Shown here one piece after another: positions 1-13,000 of a stretch of 64,000 nt of DNA. Each line of letters opens with the position of its first letter. Positions within the stretch are counted from its first letter, which is position 1. The position numbers and the translations under genes are program-made. The notes beneath the pieces are model-generated. The model ran no database searches, had not been told where the DNA came from, and saw nothing but the letters and a program-made list of their open reading frames with translations. The stretch is from Pyxicephalus adspersus (Eukaryota; Chordata; Amphibia; Anura; Pyxicephalidae). The stretch lies in assembly GCF_032062135.1 (NCBI RefSeq), contig NC_092862.1, forward strand, positions 43,487,670-43,551,669, written 5' to 3'.

Positions 1-3000
1 GCGCCAGATGAAAATGTATTTGTTTCTAATGCATTTCAACAATAAACAACAATTGAATATAAGTGGCAAAAAAACCACCTTCTTCTGGTTCTTTTTTCTT
101 TTTCATGATCTGAAAATATTGGAGACAAAAAAAGAGACAGCAGTATGAACCTTTTAGGCTTTGCTGCACTGCAAGGTACTGTTAATGGAGATCCTCAATA
201 CTCATCCTTCAGGTCAGTAGGATAGGGCTGATAGGTGACCAAGCTGTATTCCTAAATGAAGCAGAGAAAAACAAGACCACCAAACCTTTCTCCACAGACT
301 GCTAAAGAAGTTGGATCAAAAGACTAACAATGTTTCTATATTCCAGGGCAGATTATAAAATGAAACAATCTAGTAGTGTCCTTCTGGATACTTTTAACAC
401 ACAAGAACCAGTGACACAAAGATGAACTTCAGCCCTTGCATTGCAACAGACCATTGCCTATAATGACCATAATAAAACAATTCTTTGTGGTATACCCCTT
501 GTAATTATAGACTTTCATTTGTGCTTTTATTACCCAGACACCTCAAGTTATTTTGTATTTTATTACCTGAAGCATGCTGTGCCATTCTCTTTTATGGGAA
601 GAGGAGATGATTGCAGGGAAATAACTTTATTTTGTGGCAGGGTGATTTGTTTCACTGATGCTTGCAAAAAACACAGAAAAGCAAGAAAAATCATCAAAAC
701 CATTTTATTACAAATTCTGCCACAATAACATTTTTATTCATATACATCCAAGACTGATTTTAGTGAAACTCATGTTGACGCCCAGTTGTGTTCCTGCCCA
801 ACCAAGTGTCACTTCTGCTACCACAAGGGGTTCCCAATTCTGCTGCTGTATTCTGCAGAACATATGAATTTAACCTAAAAACTCAACAATCCAGAGTCTA
901 TTAAATTTCAAATCTGGGAAAAGTAGGTGATCTCTTTATAAAAGGGGCCCGACGTAACCATTCAACACTGTCGGTAGAATGTCACTTAAGTGGTGTGGAT
1001 AGCAAAGCAAAAGGTCTCTAAATTGAGGTTCTAAAAAGGTATAGCTTCATATAGGAAAAAAAATAAAAACTGCTCCTCGTTTAACCCAACAAAGTACTGG
1101 GGCCACCAACTATATATCCTCTTTATAACAGGCTTCTATTATAAAATTGGAATCTTATATATTTTATTTGCGAATACACAAAGATATACCTTTGTTTGAT
1201 TTTTTTTTTTTTTGTAACTTCAGATTTTTTGCCTCTGCACATTCTCCTATTTGACTGTTTCTCATAAAAGTATCCTCTGTTATCACTCCTCATAACCCAA
1301 TAAAAAGCAGTTGAAAAGGGTGTCTGCGCCATTTATTAACCTGCACATCTAAGGCTTATGAGTCTGCATGTTTATGCAGCAATTCTAATGTAAAGAATAA
1401 TCTTAAAATGTCAGATCATCCAACTGTCATTTTAAAGGTTCACTATTCAATATTGGAATTCCATTTTATTTTATGTGCCTTTAAAACATGTTTTTCTACG
1501 GATATATTTGAAAAAAAGCTGTCCGATAAATGTGGCCGATACAATGGTTGGGTAAACCATAACACTCCCAGATTGTGTTTGCTTCTTTCAGATTTCACAT
1601 GGTTTAAGCCTTGTAAACAGACGAAACATGTGGCTTTACCTGCTTATAAATTGTACACAACTTCACTCAGAATTCAAACAATTTTCCAACTGAATTAAAT
1701 TAATAAACTTGTGCACCTTGAAAGCAATGTGAAAAGATGTGAAAAAATGGATGTTCCACACATCCCTCTAAGCATGCATCATACCTGGTGTCAGGTGCCC
1801 TGCTTGTATAAGTGTATTCAGAGAGAATTGCTTGTCTCCAGGTTTGTTCAGGGTCACTGTCGCACCAGGGGGCAGCGCAGTCACATGTTTGACTATCCCG
1901 CTGGCTGGCTGCTGAACTACCTGCAAGAGTAACATCAATGTTAGAAGGCAAAAACAGGTCCTCATTTCAAACAGTCCATCAACCTGCTTAATCAAGCAAG
2001 ACTGCCGAGAGCCATGTGTGTCTAGCCTTCAGTTTACACACATCACACTCCGGAAACCTCAAGCATACTCTTGTCTGGGTATGACAACAAGAAATCTCAC
2101 CAGTTGTTTACAGTAATATCTAACAACATACACTTGTCCAGATGGCCTTAATCCCTTGAGACACACAGCCCTATCAGACCGCTAGTCATGGAGGTTTCAA
2201 AATTCATCATTAATGCAGTTTACTCAAATGTCAAAATAAAATCTGTAAGATTTTCTGTGCAGTTTTATTTCATGTGGAATTAAATCACACATAACAAATG
2301 TTTTATGAATGTTCTAAACTCAAACAGGGTTATGTGCAAAGCCTGCTAAGCTAATAATCTGCTTAATTAGAAACATTTAGTGCATGAAGACTCTGTATAA
2401 GGTGACAAAAATTCAAACCTCTGTACAGAAAAAATAATTTTTAAATATTTTTTATAATATAATATAATTTTTTATATATTATAATATTTTATTTACAGTA
2501 GTACACTGAATTTTTCAAATGTCAGTCTCAGTAGCTGCTGTTTCCTACCACTAACCTTCCCATAAGTCCAGTTTAAAGTGGGGATATATATATATAAATA
2601 AATAAACATTGCTGTCTATATGACTAAAGGTGTATGATTGGTGTACATTTTCAAGATGTGTAACCTAGCCAATTGTGCAACCTGACTTCTCATCCTTTTT
2701 TCCTTTTTTGAAGGCCATATCTAATGGGAGAAACAGTTGTCAATGGGGCAATCGGCTGTAAAGGAATCATTCATCTACCAGCATTTGTGACAGCCAGTGA
2801 TTTAAACCTGAACAACCTGGTTAAGCATTTCTGTGTATCTCTACAGAGAGGAGAAAAGGGGGTTCAGGGGTCTAAGGAAGATGGATGCTAATGTCACCAC
2901 TTATCTTGGGAAAGGGGCAGAAGGAAATCAGAGTCCATATGATAAAATACAAGCCTATAGGGCAGTAACCAGCTGGCCATAGATGAGGTATTCTCTTTTT

Positions 3001-6000
3001 GAAATGGCGGAGATGAGTGATCATCACTGCTTGACTTAAAGTGGCTCATGGAATTGATATTCCATCTAGAAGTACCCAATAATTGGGGCTGGTATAAGTT
3101 ATTTAAAGTTCTATTTTACTCATATAACAGTTCTCTGGCAACCCTTACATAGCAGCTGTAAAAACTTGTGTAAAGATATGTTTCACCTTTTCAGCTATTT
3201 CTTTCATGTTGGCTGTGATAAAATTTCCCCTTTCAATTGAAATGGCAGCTTACATAATCTCACAGTAAAAAGTTTGCTTTAAAATTTGCTAGGGGAAAAA
3301 ATGTGTCCCGAGTATGTGACCCTAAACTACTAGTGCTAATAGTAAAATTGGAACATTTCACTAATCAGTGAAGCCAGAAGCAACTAGCATTTTCAATTAG
3401 GAATTGAAATTACATACATTTCTCATGGCAGATTCCATTTATTAAAAAATAAATAGATACTTTAAATAAAAAGTTCTTTAACAATACTAGGACTGAAAAT
3501 AAGTTCCCTTACCAGCTGCTTGAAATTCACTGCTTTCAAATTGTTGAGTTGCTGAGATACAGTTATTGTAGTTTGTGGGACTTTGGCACTGCTAATTAAT
3601 GTAGTTCCAGCTTTTTTAACTGTCTGTATGGATGTTGTGGGTGTAATCTTAACAACAGAGAGTGAGCTGGTGGCAGTGGCAAGAGGTGTTGAGTTCTGTT
3701 GGCCACACTGCAAGATAAACTCCTGGGAGTTTGGCATTATTCGGCGCAGTGAAGGTAAACTTTTCTGTAAAGAAAACAAAAGAATAAATGATCATAATCT
3801 ATTCGATAGATTATACTTTGCTTGATCCTCCCATTTTGCTTCATGTTCTGCAATCAAAAATGCCAAACCTAAAGAAAAAAAAAAAAAAAACTCAATAAAC
3901 TCATGTTGTGCAATTTTGAAATGTTCACATTTTCTTTTTCTTTAGAGTAATATTGGGCAGCAAGGCTTCTGGCATAGCTGCATGGGACCGGTACAGCAAA
4001 GCAAAAGTAGAAAAGGTAAGAAGGACAAGTTTTACAAAAGGATGATAGAACTGGAGTAAAGGTGAAGCTCAGTAAGCCAATAACAGTCGGAATAAATATC
4101 TATGCTTTACAATGTGAGACTGTGATCTATAGATACACAAATGACATTTGAGTCAAACTGTCCCTAAGGCAAGGCTGGTACTTTCAGTCCGGTAATGGAC
4201 TGCCAAAACCACATTAGACTTAAGCTGCGTACACACTTCCAATTTTTATCGTTGGAAACGAACGACGAACGATCGATTGGGCAAAAATCGTTGATAAAAA
4301 AAGTAACCAACGACGCCGACGAACGAGAATAATCGCTGGAAATGAACGACCGGACGACGATCATTTACCATCTATCGTGTGTACGGTCGTTCAGTGATCG
4401 TTCATGGTCTGAGCATGTGGGACGAACGAACGTTCGCTCACTTCCTGTATCGTCGAACGATCGTCAAACGATCGGATCTATTGTGTGTACAATATCTGCG
4501 AACGATCGTGTCGTTATCTGCAGTTATCTGCATGTACAGGATCGGTGCTATACGATCGTTCGCAGATATCGTTCGTCGTTCGTTTACCAACTATAACTAT
4601 TGGAAGTGTGTACGTAGCTTTACTGTGAATGCATTGCACAGTAGTGCACTGCAGCAGCACTGATATGTTGCCTTAGTGCAACATACTAGCACACGTCACA
4701 GCGTTGCAATAGAGTGCTTTAACCTTGGATATAGAGCACATGTTTCTTCTTGGCCCTGCCACAAAAGAGGTCGTAACATATTGTATAGGAAAAAAGTCTA
4801 GAGAAATACCTTCAAGAATGGCACCAGATACGGCTGTGGTGAAGACTTCAGTTCTTTGTACAGTTTTGTGGTAAATTCTTCTGGTTCAATTTTTGAATCC
4901 TTAAACACAGAAAAAGGTCAAATTTGGAAGAATTCTTCAAACTAAATCAAGAGAAATCGTGGGATACACTTCTCTTCTGGTGTACAGTAATGCATTTTTG
5001 TCCAAGTGAAGTATATGCCTGTTATGAGATCTGCTCCCTGATCATTGCTTCCCACATAGGTTTAGAAAATCAATGCTATAGTCTGTATTGATTTTTATAT
5101 TTTTGATCACCTTTTGCTGAGAAACAGCAAGTAGGCTGCAGCGAGTATACCCAGCTGCCAGGATAACTCCTGCATGTATGCATCATTCTGGCCTCACCTG
5201 GTAATATGGCGGAAGATCCCAAACCCAGAAGATGACTGGTTATAGACAGTGGCACCCATGAGGGAGAAAGGAGAGGTGAGTACACTTAAAAATTGTGGAC
5301 AGACAAGTAAGTTTATTTTATTCAGTGTTCTCCCCAGCCCCTTTTAGCCGGGCGCACCACCTGGCATTTTTAGGGGCACAGGGGCTGCCACCCACCTACA
5401 ATTTATTACCACCCGCCTTAAAAAAAAATTCTGGGTTGAACACTGTTATTGCAGGAAGATCATGGCCTGTCCCTTTTACCCTGCTGCTCACAATTTGGTA
5501 TTTTTACAGTAAAGTTCTGCTTTATCAAGATAATTAGGGTTTGAATATTCTTACATAACCTACAGAATTAGGCAAAAGAAAAACCTTTCTGTGTCCTATT
5601 TAAAAAAACCACATAAAATGTAAACCTGCTATGAAAACCAGTATAATTGTAGTGGGAACATCTATAATACTTAATATTATGTAATAAATAAGCAAAAGAA
5701 ATACTTACAAGCAGGTTTTTCACCAGATTTTTCACATTCTGGCCCATGGTAGGTGACTGTGGTCCACTGGATGCCAGTTTTATTAGTGTTGCAAGAAAAT
5801 TCTTGCATTTGTTCACATTATCCATTGCTTCCTAGTATGAACAACAATGTAAACTGGTTAGGAAGAGGAAGAAGAATTAAAAACATAAACACTACAATTT
5901 ACAACAACTAACAAATCACATCTGTTTGAATCCCTGGCATAAAAATGTAATTCTGTCCAATCTTGTGAATAAAGCAAACCTTTAAAGGCAAACAGATGGT

Positions 6001-7016
6001 CAACTTTTGTGCCAGTCTCTGCTTCCTTATATCCCCCCCGAAAAATACTAATATCATTCCAGACTTTCTGGGAAGCACAAGTTAAATTTCTGTTCCTTTC
6101 TGAGCTGGGAACTCAAAACCTTATGATAATTCCCCTAGAAATGGACTAGAGGGCATTCCCTCAGAGTTTAAAACTTTCAGTTCTTTCAGAAGGCACACTG
6201 ATGCCACCTGTGCCAACCAAAACCTAAAGTTTGGGTTGGATCTTTCATGATAAATGAAAGCTTTGATGTATCCCTGCACCCAGGCAGGTAACAACAGCTC
6301 AATCAATTTTTCAACCCAGCCTTTTGGTTGGACTATAAAGAAGCAAAAGCGTACTGATGTTAAACCTGTGTGCTCTCCACCTTTAAGCACATTCAGAGAT
6401 TAACAGAACTGTACAAAACAATAGGGCCTGAACCGGTACTGAACACTGAATTCTTTCTTTAGCATTGTGGTTTAACAGAGGACTCTGTGAATCTAAAACA
6501 AAGATTTATTCAGGTTACCAAACTCCATTTAAAAGGCTTTTCCATTTAGGAGAAAACATTGTTGAGATAAATTTGTATTCCTTTCTGTTGCTCAGCTTTC
6601 AGATAAAATGATATCACCAATCTATACTGTATAAATGAAACATATTTTCCGAGATAACTAAATATAATTTAGGGTCATTACAAAGCTATGACTCACTTTC
6701 ATGTGCTGAAACCATGTGATGTCACAGTTAGGGAATCAGGAAAGCAGCTTTTACTATTCATGATATCAGCCCTGGTGCGGAAAGCCTCTTACATGGAAGA
6801 CTTACTTTCTTATTACCGGTAGTAATAAAGCTGGGAAATATTCTATAGAAAATGACTGATCATAAATTTATGACCAAGATGCACAACACATCAGAAAACA
6901 TACATTGGTAAACATTATTGTAACATCTAGATAGAGTAAGACATAGTAGTGGGGAGAAGGTGTATTAATGAAACCGTGACCAATATACATTTCAATGCAA
7001 CAATTATTAATAAACA

Positions 7017-7059
<43 letters not shown>

Positions 7060-10000
7060 TACACACACACATATTACGTATTACGCAGCACTGTCAATAC
7101 ATACCTTTAGATAGGACTGATAATTAATTAGCATTAAATTGTTTCCAGAGTTGAGATTTAAAATTTCATCAATTGTCTCTGTAAACCCCTTAAATTTAAA
7201 CCACAGTATATATTTGACTCTACTCCATAATACTCCTTATTAAAATGTTCTGGAATTTGACAGTTGAATTAGGAAAGGTCAAACGGGTTGAATAAACAGG
7301 TCAACTGCAGGTCTAACACAGCTAGCAGGTAATTGCCAGTGATCTCAGAAATAATATAAGCTGATGTCCAAAGCAAAACAGAGTGTGAAAGAGAATATTT
7401 CCATCCAAGGTATCTTAGTTGGTAATGCATAAAATATTAACCCCGTATTAGTGGATCATATTTTACAAGCTACAAATGGGAAATCCAATCCCCCTAGCAC
7501 ATTATGAAGAGTTACAAATCAAAGCACACACATGCAAAGTAAATAAAAACATTAGGACTTACTGTGGTGTTGGGAATTTGTGAACTTTGTGGTTGGTTTG
7601 AAGGCACTTCTTTCTTTAGAACACCAGGGGTTATTGCTTGGGTGCTTGTTTGCATCTGCTGTACCTTATTATTTGCATTCACCATAGTGGTAAGCAAAGG
7701 AGAAGCTGGGGCTATATTAGATACTATAATCGGGGCACACGATGCAGTAGTTGTAGTGGTAGTGCAAATATTAGTAGTTGCCAATTTAACAGCAGAACTG
7801 CTAACTGCAACTAGCCGATTGTCAGATGGCACAGTGTTCTGTGCAATATCTGGATTAACATTGATGCGTAATGCTGAATTGGCAGTTGGTGTAACAGAAG
7901 TAGAAGATACAGTTGTAGCAGGTACCAGAATAGAGGTGCTGCTGTTTGTTACTGGTGTAACAAGTGGTGTGGAGGCTCTAACAGGAACCATAGCTATAGT
8001 GGTAGCCTTCAAGCAGGCTGTAGATGCATCTCCAGTAGTGGCAGGCACGCTTACTACAGTAGAAGGTAAAGTACATGAGGCTGTAGTTATAGAGGTGGCA
8101 GAGGGCGCAGTGGCTCTTATAATGACTGTTGGGGTTCCTTGACTTTTAGCTATTGTTTGAGGAGTAGTGCAGATTCTAACTACAGTAGGTGCTGGGACTG
8201 AATGACTTGCTTTGGAAACAGGAGGGTAGACTCTGGCAACAGTGCTTGGTGTAGCTGTAGTCTGGAATAAAAGAAAAATAACTTAGATATAATAGGAATG
8301 CAAATTAATGACCTGGTCCAGAAATACTACATAAGGTAGTCATTTATTGGTAGACAGTTTGAGTCGATAAGAGGTTAGATTTGATGAAAAACAATGACAA
8401 TGAGGAAAGCAGAAGATTCCTGATGGGCGTTTAATCAATCACCAATCAATCACTAATTTACAGATAGATTGGAAATGTCCATTCTTTGTCCTCCCAAGAG
8501 CTGTGATAAGCTAATGTGAATTACAAGGCGAAACTCCCTAACAACCAGCAAATATTGCGGGCATCCTCCGCCATTTACAACACACAAGCTCTATTTGTGT
8601 ACAGTGCGGAATTATTAAAGACAAACCTTAAGAGGTGATGACGTATATCGTACAGTTATTAAGTCTTATTGTATTGATGATGACAAAATAATGTATACAT
8701 GTAAAGAAGTGGTGTGATCTTATGATGGCACAATATTGAGTGTAAGATACATCCATGATCCTATAATCTAGTATAAGTATCTGAATGTGCTCTCATCTCA
8801 TGCATATTGCTTTTATTACTCATTCTTGACTGTCCAGTGCCTAGTATCTCGTACCTAGATGCTGAACTAAAATGTAATTCTTGCACATTTCTACATCCCT
8901 AAAAATGCTCATTGGGTCTGTCTATATAATAAACTTTAAAGAATTGGGGTAATAAAGATAGATATTCATTAGTGGCATACTTTGGACCCATTTTTATAAA
9001 CTAAGACTAAAATAATTTACTGCCCAAAATGATCAGTTGATGACATAATCAAAGACAAATACAAGAAGATACACAGAAGTAAGTACTAAGATGAAATGAC
9101 CAGTTACCTGTACAGCAGGAATATGAACAGTTTGAGCATTTGTAGATGCTGGGGGTTTGACATTCTGTATTTGTGCCTGAGCTCGGGCCAGAGCCTGTTG
9201 TGAGACCAACATAAGCTGTCCATTGGCACTTTTTATAAGAACAGTACCTGCAGGAAAAACATTGGAAACCATCTTACCTTGTGGAAAAAAAACAAAAACT
9301 ACAGGTAGTCCCCGGGTTACATACAAGATAGGGACTGTAGATTTGTTCTTAAGTTGAATTGGTATGTAAGTCGGAACAGGTACATTATTTTAATAAATGC
9401 AATTAGGACAGATGTTTGTCTCAACATATTATTAGGCAATATGCTGTCAGTTACTGTAAAAATCACAAACAAAGCAAAAAAAAAAAATCTTATGGAACCT
9501 AGACATTTATCAACTTCTGGAGCAAGCTGTGCTTTTGAAAGAAACAACTGCAAAGTTACAAGATGTTGCAGAAAGAGCTCACCCCCCCCCCCCCAAGATC
9601 ACCCACAACCTTCTATTGCAAATAATGCAAACCGCCCCCTTTAAATTCAAGCCTCCTTTCTGCAAACAACAAGCAGGGAAGCTCCATTTGTAAAGTGGAG
9701 GCATCCATATGTAGCATGTCCTTAACCCGGGGACTACCTGTACTCCCTACAGATTAAGCACATACACCTCTATACAAGATAACATGGATGTCAATATCAG
9801 TGTAATTCCTTAAAGACCAACTTCAGGAAATGATGGGGGGAAAAAAGTCCCCAAGCAGGGGTATTAATAAAATACCAGAGTGAGAAAGAAGATGCATGAC
9901 CAGAGCACCACATGAGTACGGCTTTATCAGGGTTAAGACATTTTTACCCTTTTATTCTTATGTCAGCGTTTAGTTAGTGGTGGGGGGAGGGGTTGAATGC

Positions 10001-13000
10001 CAAGATTGTTTAGTTTTCGACCAGCAGTTAGAATAGGCAGTAAAGTAGGAAGGGTGGCCTTCTTCTACCACATATACAGTGCACTGTGGTTCATCTTCAA
10101 TCAAGCTTCTCTGCTTATTGGATAAAATTGGTGGAAAAGGGAGAGGGCCATGTGGGAGGTCCCTCTGGCAGCTTGAGGAGAAGGTGTGTTGTACCTACTA
10201 TGGCAGTCTACATGCATCACAAAGGTATCGGATTCAGTCAGATCCGAAGGAATTGGGGGCCCTACAAACAGTAGTTGTAGAGTTACTGATAAAGGCTTTG
10301 AATCTAAAGATGTATAACATTCTGCACTTGCAGATATTTCTAGTGAGTGTTTTTATAGTTCGTGTACAGTGCGAGATCAGGTTCCATAGAAGACTGGAGG
10401 AGAAGGCGGAAGAGAAGATTGAGGTCATCAGGATGACGCAGGACCAGATCAAAAGAAGGACCAGCGCCCATGAGGGATTTGCAGGATTAAAGGTAAGTGT
10501 AACTTTTTTATTTTAGTTCTGAACTATTAGAAATACAGCTTCTCTCCAAGAGAGGGATGAGGGGAGGCAATAAGACATGCATTGGAGATATGAATTTGTA
10601 GGGGTGTGGGTAAGAATAGCATTCTTTGCTGGGGAACAAACAATTTCAATGCATGATCAGTATTCAACCCAGGCATTTTTTTAAAGCTACGTACACACGG
10701 CAGATTTTTATCGCCCGATAATCGGGATCGGCCAAATATAGGGCGAAAATCTGCCGTGTGTACAGTCGGTGTCGTCCATCGTCCGAACGACCGTCCCGCC
10801 GGATCCACGGACGATGGACGACAACCGATCCTAATGAAAGGGAAGGGGGGGAGCGCGCAGTAGGGTGCCGCCCTGTCGCTCTCCCCCTCCCCTCTCCATA
10901 GAGCATGAACGGTGCTGTATGTACAGCACCGTTCATGCATCGTGCAGTCCCCTGTCATTGGAAAGGATCGTGAAAGATCCTTTCCAACGACAAAAATTGC
11001 AAGTGTGTACGCAGCTTAAGCTGTGTAGGAAGAAATTGTAGATGAGTGCCAGCCCCTGTATTGTAACACAACTCTTTAGTGATCACCCAAAAACAGCCAG
11101 GTGGTTACTGAAAACTGTCGGGTGGTCTGCCCAACTTAAAGGGGCTGGGGAGAACACTGATGAGGTTTTGCTTGTTGGAAAAGTCAGTAAAGGAAAGTGT
11201 AGATCTTTTTGTGTTCTCTCTAAATAATTGGTGTGGAATGTAAGGGTCTGGGAGTGAAAGAAGTGTGGTGGTTTAGAAGATAAATGGGTCTATTTATGTT
11301 TCTTAAGGCTTGGTCTACACGGACTGTTTCCCCAACGCTGGGTTAACGCTGGAAAACACCCAAAAACGCGGGTAAACACTTCCATTGATTTCAATGGGTT
11401 ATTTTCCGGCGGTTTCCACTTATTATGCAAATGATTAAAGATCATAGTAAAACGCTGGAAAATGCGGCATAGGTGTTTTTCAGCAAGGCAAGCCTTAAAA
11501 CGCTAATAAAAGTGCATAAAAACGCAATAGGAACGTTTACATGCGATTTTAAAAAACATCCATGTAGACCCAGCCTAAGATTTTTGAGATTGTATGATGT
11601 GTTTTTGGAATTAGGATAATGGACACCACATAAGCAAATATATACTGGCAGAATGACAAATAAAGGATATTTATTTATATAAGGGGTATCTCGGATTTAA
11701 ACATGTTTATTTGTAAATAGGGGTGTGAAGGGAGAAGGGTGTATAATACAAGACACAGGTAGCAGTACCTGAGGTTGTTGTGTGCTATGACCAGAGTAAA
11801 TTGTTCATCCCTGATTATATACTGTATATATATTTAATTTATTTCAGTCCAAAAACAGTATACCAGACCATGCATTAAATAAACTGCTCTAAACCAGCAA
11901 ATTACCACAACATTTCCATGTAACTGAAGTGTACGTGTTACAAAACAACAACAAAGAGTACATCAAGGTGTATGTCCAGACAACTTTTTTCATAAATACA
12001 TTTGGGGTTTTACCACCTTCCATCTTACAAAATCCTCCTCTGCAGGATGGAAAGTGACAGTATATCTTTATAACAGAGCCCAGGATGAAATAAAGACCAC
12101 ACAGGAGCGCTAATCCTTCCACACTTTTTTTGTAACTAAAAATAAAAGTTTTTGGCAAATCTTGCAGTATGATTGTAGCAAAATGCCAGGCCAGTAGCTG
12201 TATAAACATAAGCACTTTGACAATAATTCCCATCATTGCAATGGTCACAGATCTGAGTTTATGAATACTCCTGTATAATGTATGACTGGTCAAGGTGCCT
12301 GTCACCATAGCAACGCATCCATCCATCGGGATCTATACAGCTCACCATACCTGTATATAACACCAGGGTCACATTATATAAATATGTATGACTGGTCGAA
12401 GTGCCTGTCACCATAGCAACGCATCCATCCATCCAGCTCACCTGTATATATACACCTGTATATACTACCAGGGCCCTATTATATAAATATGTATGACTGG
12501 TCAGAGTGCCTGTCACCATAGCAATGCATCCATCCATCCAGCTCACCTGTAAATATACACCTGTATATACTACCAGGGCCCTATTATATAAATATGTATG
12601 ACTGGTCAAGGTGCCTGTCACCATAGCAACGCATCCATCGGGTGGGATCTATACAGCGCACCATACCTGTATATACCACCAGGGTCACATTATATAAATA
12701 TGTATGACTGGTCGAAGTGCCTGTCACCATAGCAACGCATCCATCCATCCATCCAGCTCACCTGTATATATACACCTGTATATACTACCAGGGCCCTATT
12801 ATATAAATATGTATGACTGGCTACTTACCAGGTGGAATCTGGAAGTTTGCCGGTAATTGGATGGTAGTGGGAGCCGCCTTGGGAGGACCTGCTGGCTGCG
12901 TTGTTGTCCCTTTTGATGCTGGAGTCAGTGCAGGTGTGACCTTAGTGATCAGTGTACACATCGGTGCAGCTAGCACTGTAGCTTGTGAAGCTGGCACCTG

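Noticed and set aside
2430..2500. AT-rich palindromic tract
   Set aside because: It is simple TA/T low complexity, so the pairing is expected from composition alone.
7564..8142. 192-codon plus-strand open frame
   Set aside because: It is the antisense shadow of the taf4b exon at 7563-8261, which has matching splice sites and phase.
10079..10516. Open frame ending in EEKAEEKIEVIRMTQDQIKR followed by a donor-like GTAAGT
   Set aside because: It looks coding at its end, but it has no family match I can name, lies in the first taf4b coding intron on the opposite strand, and has the style of dispersed repeat sequence. No partner exon was found.
12259..12624. 121-codon minus-strand open frame with repeating Tyr/Thr-rich units
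   Set aside because: It is produced by the 105-bp minisatellite, whose unit length is divisible by three.
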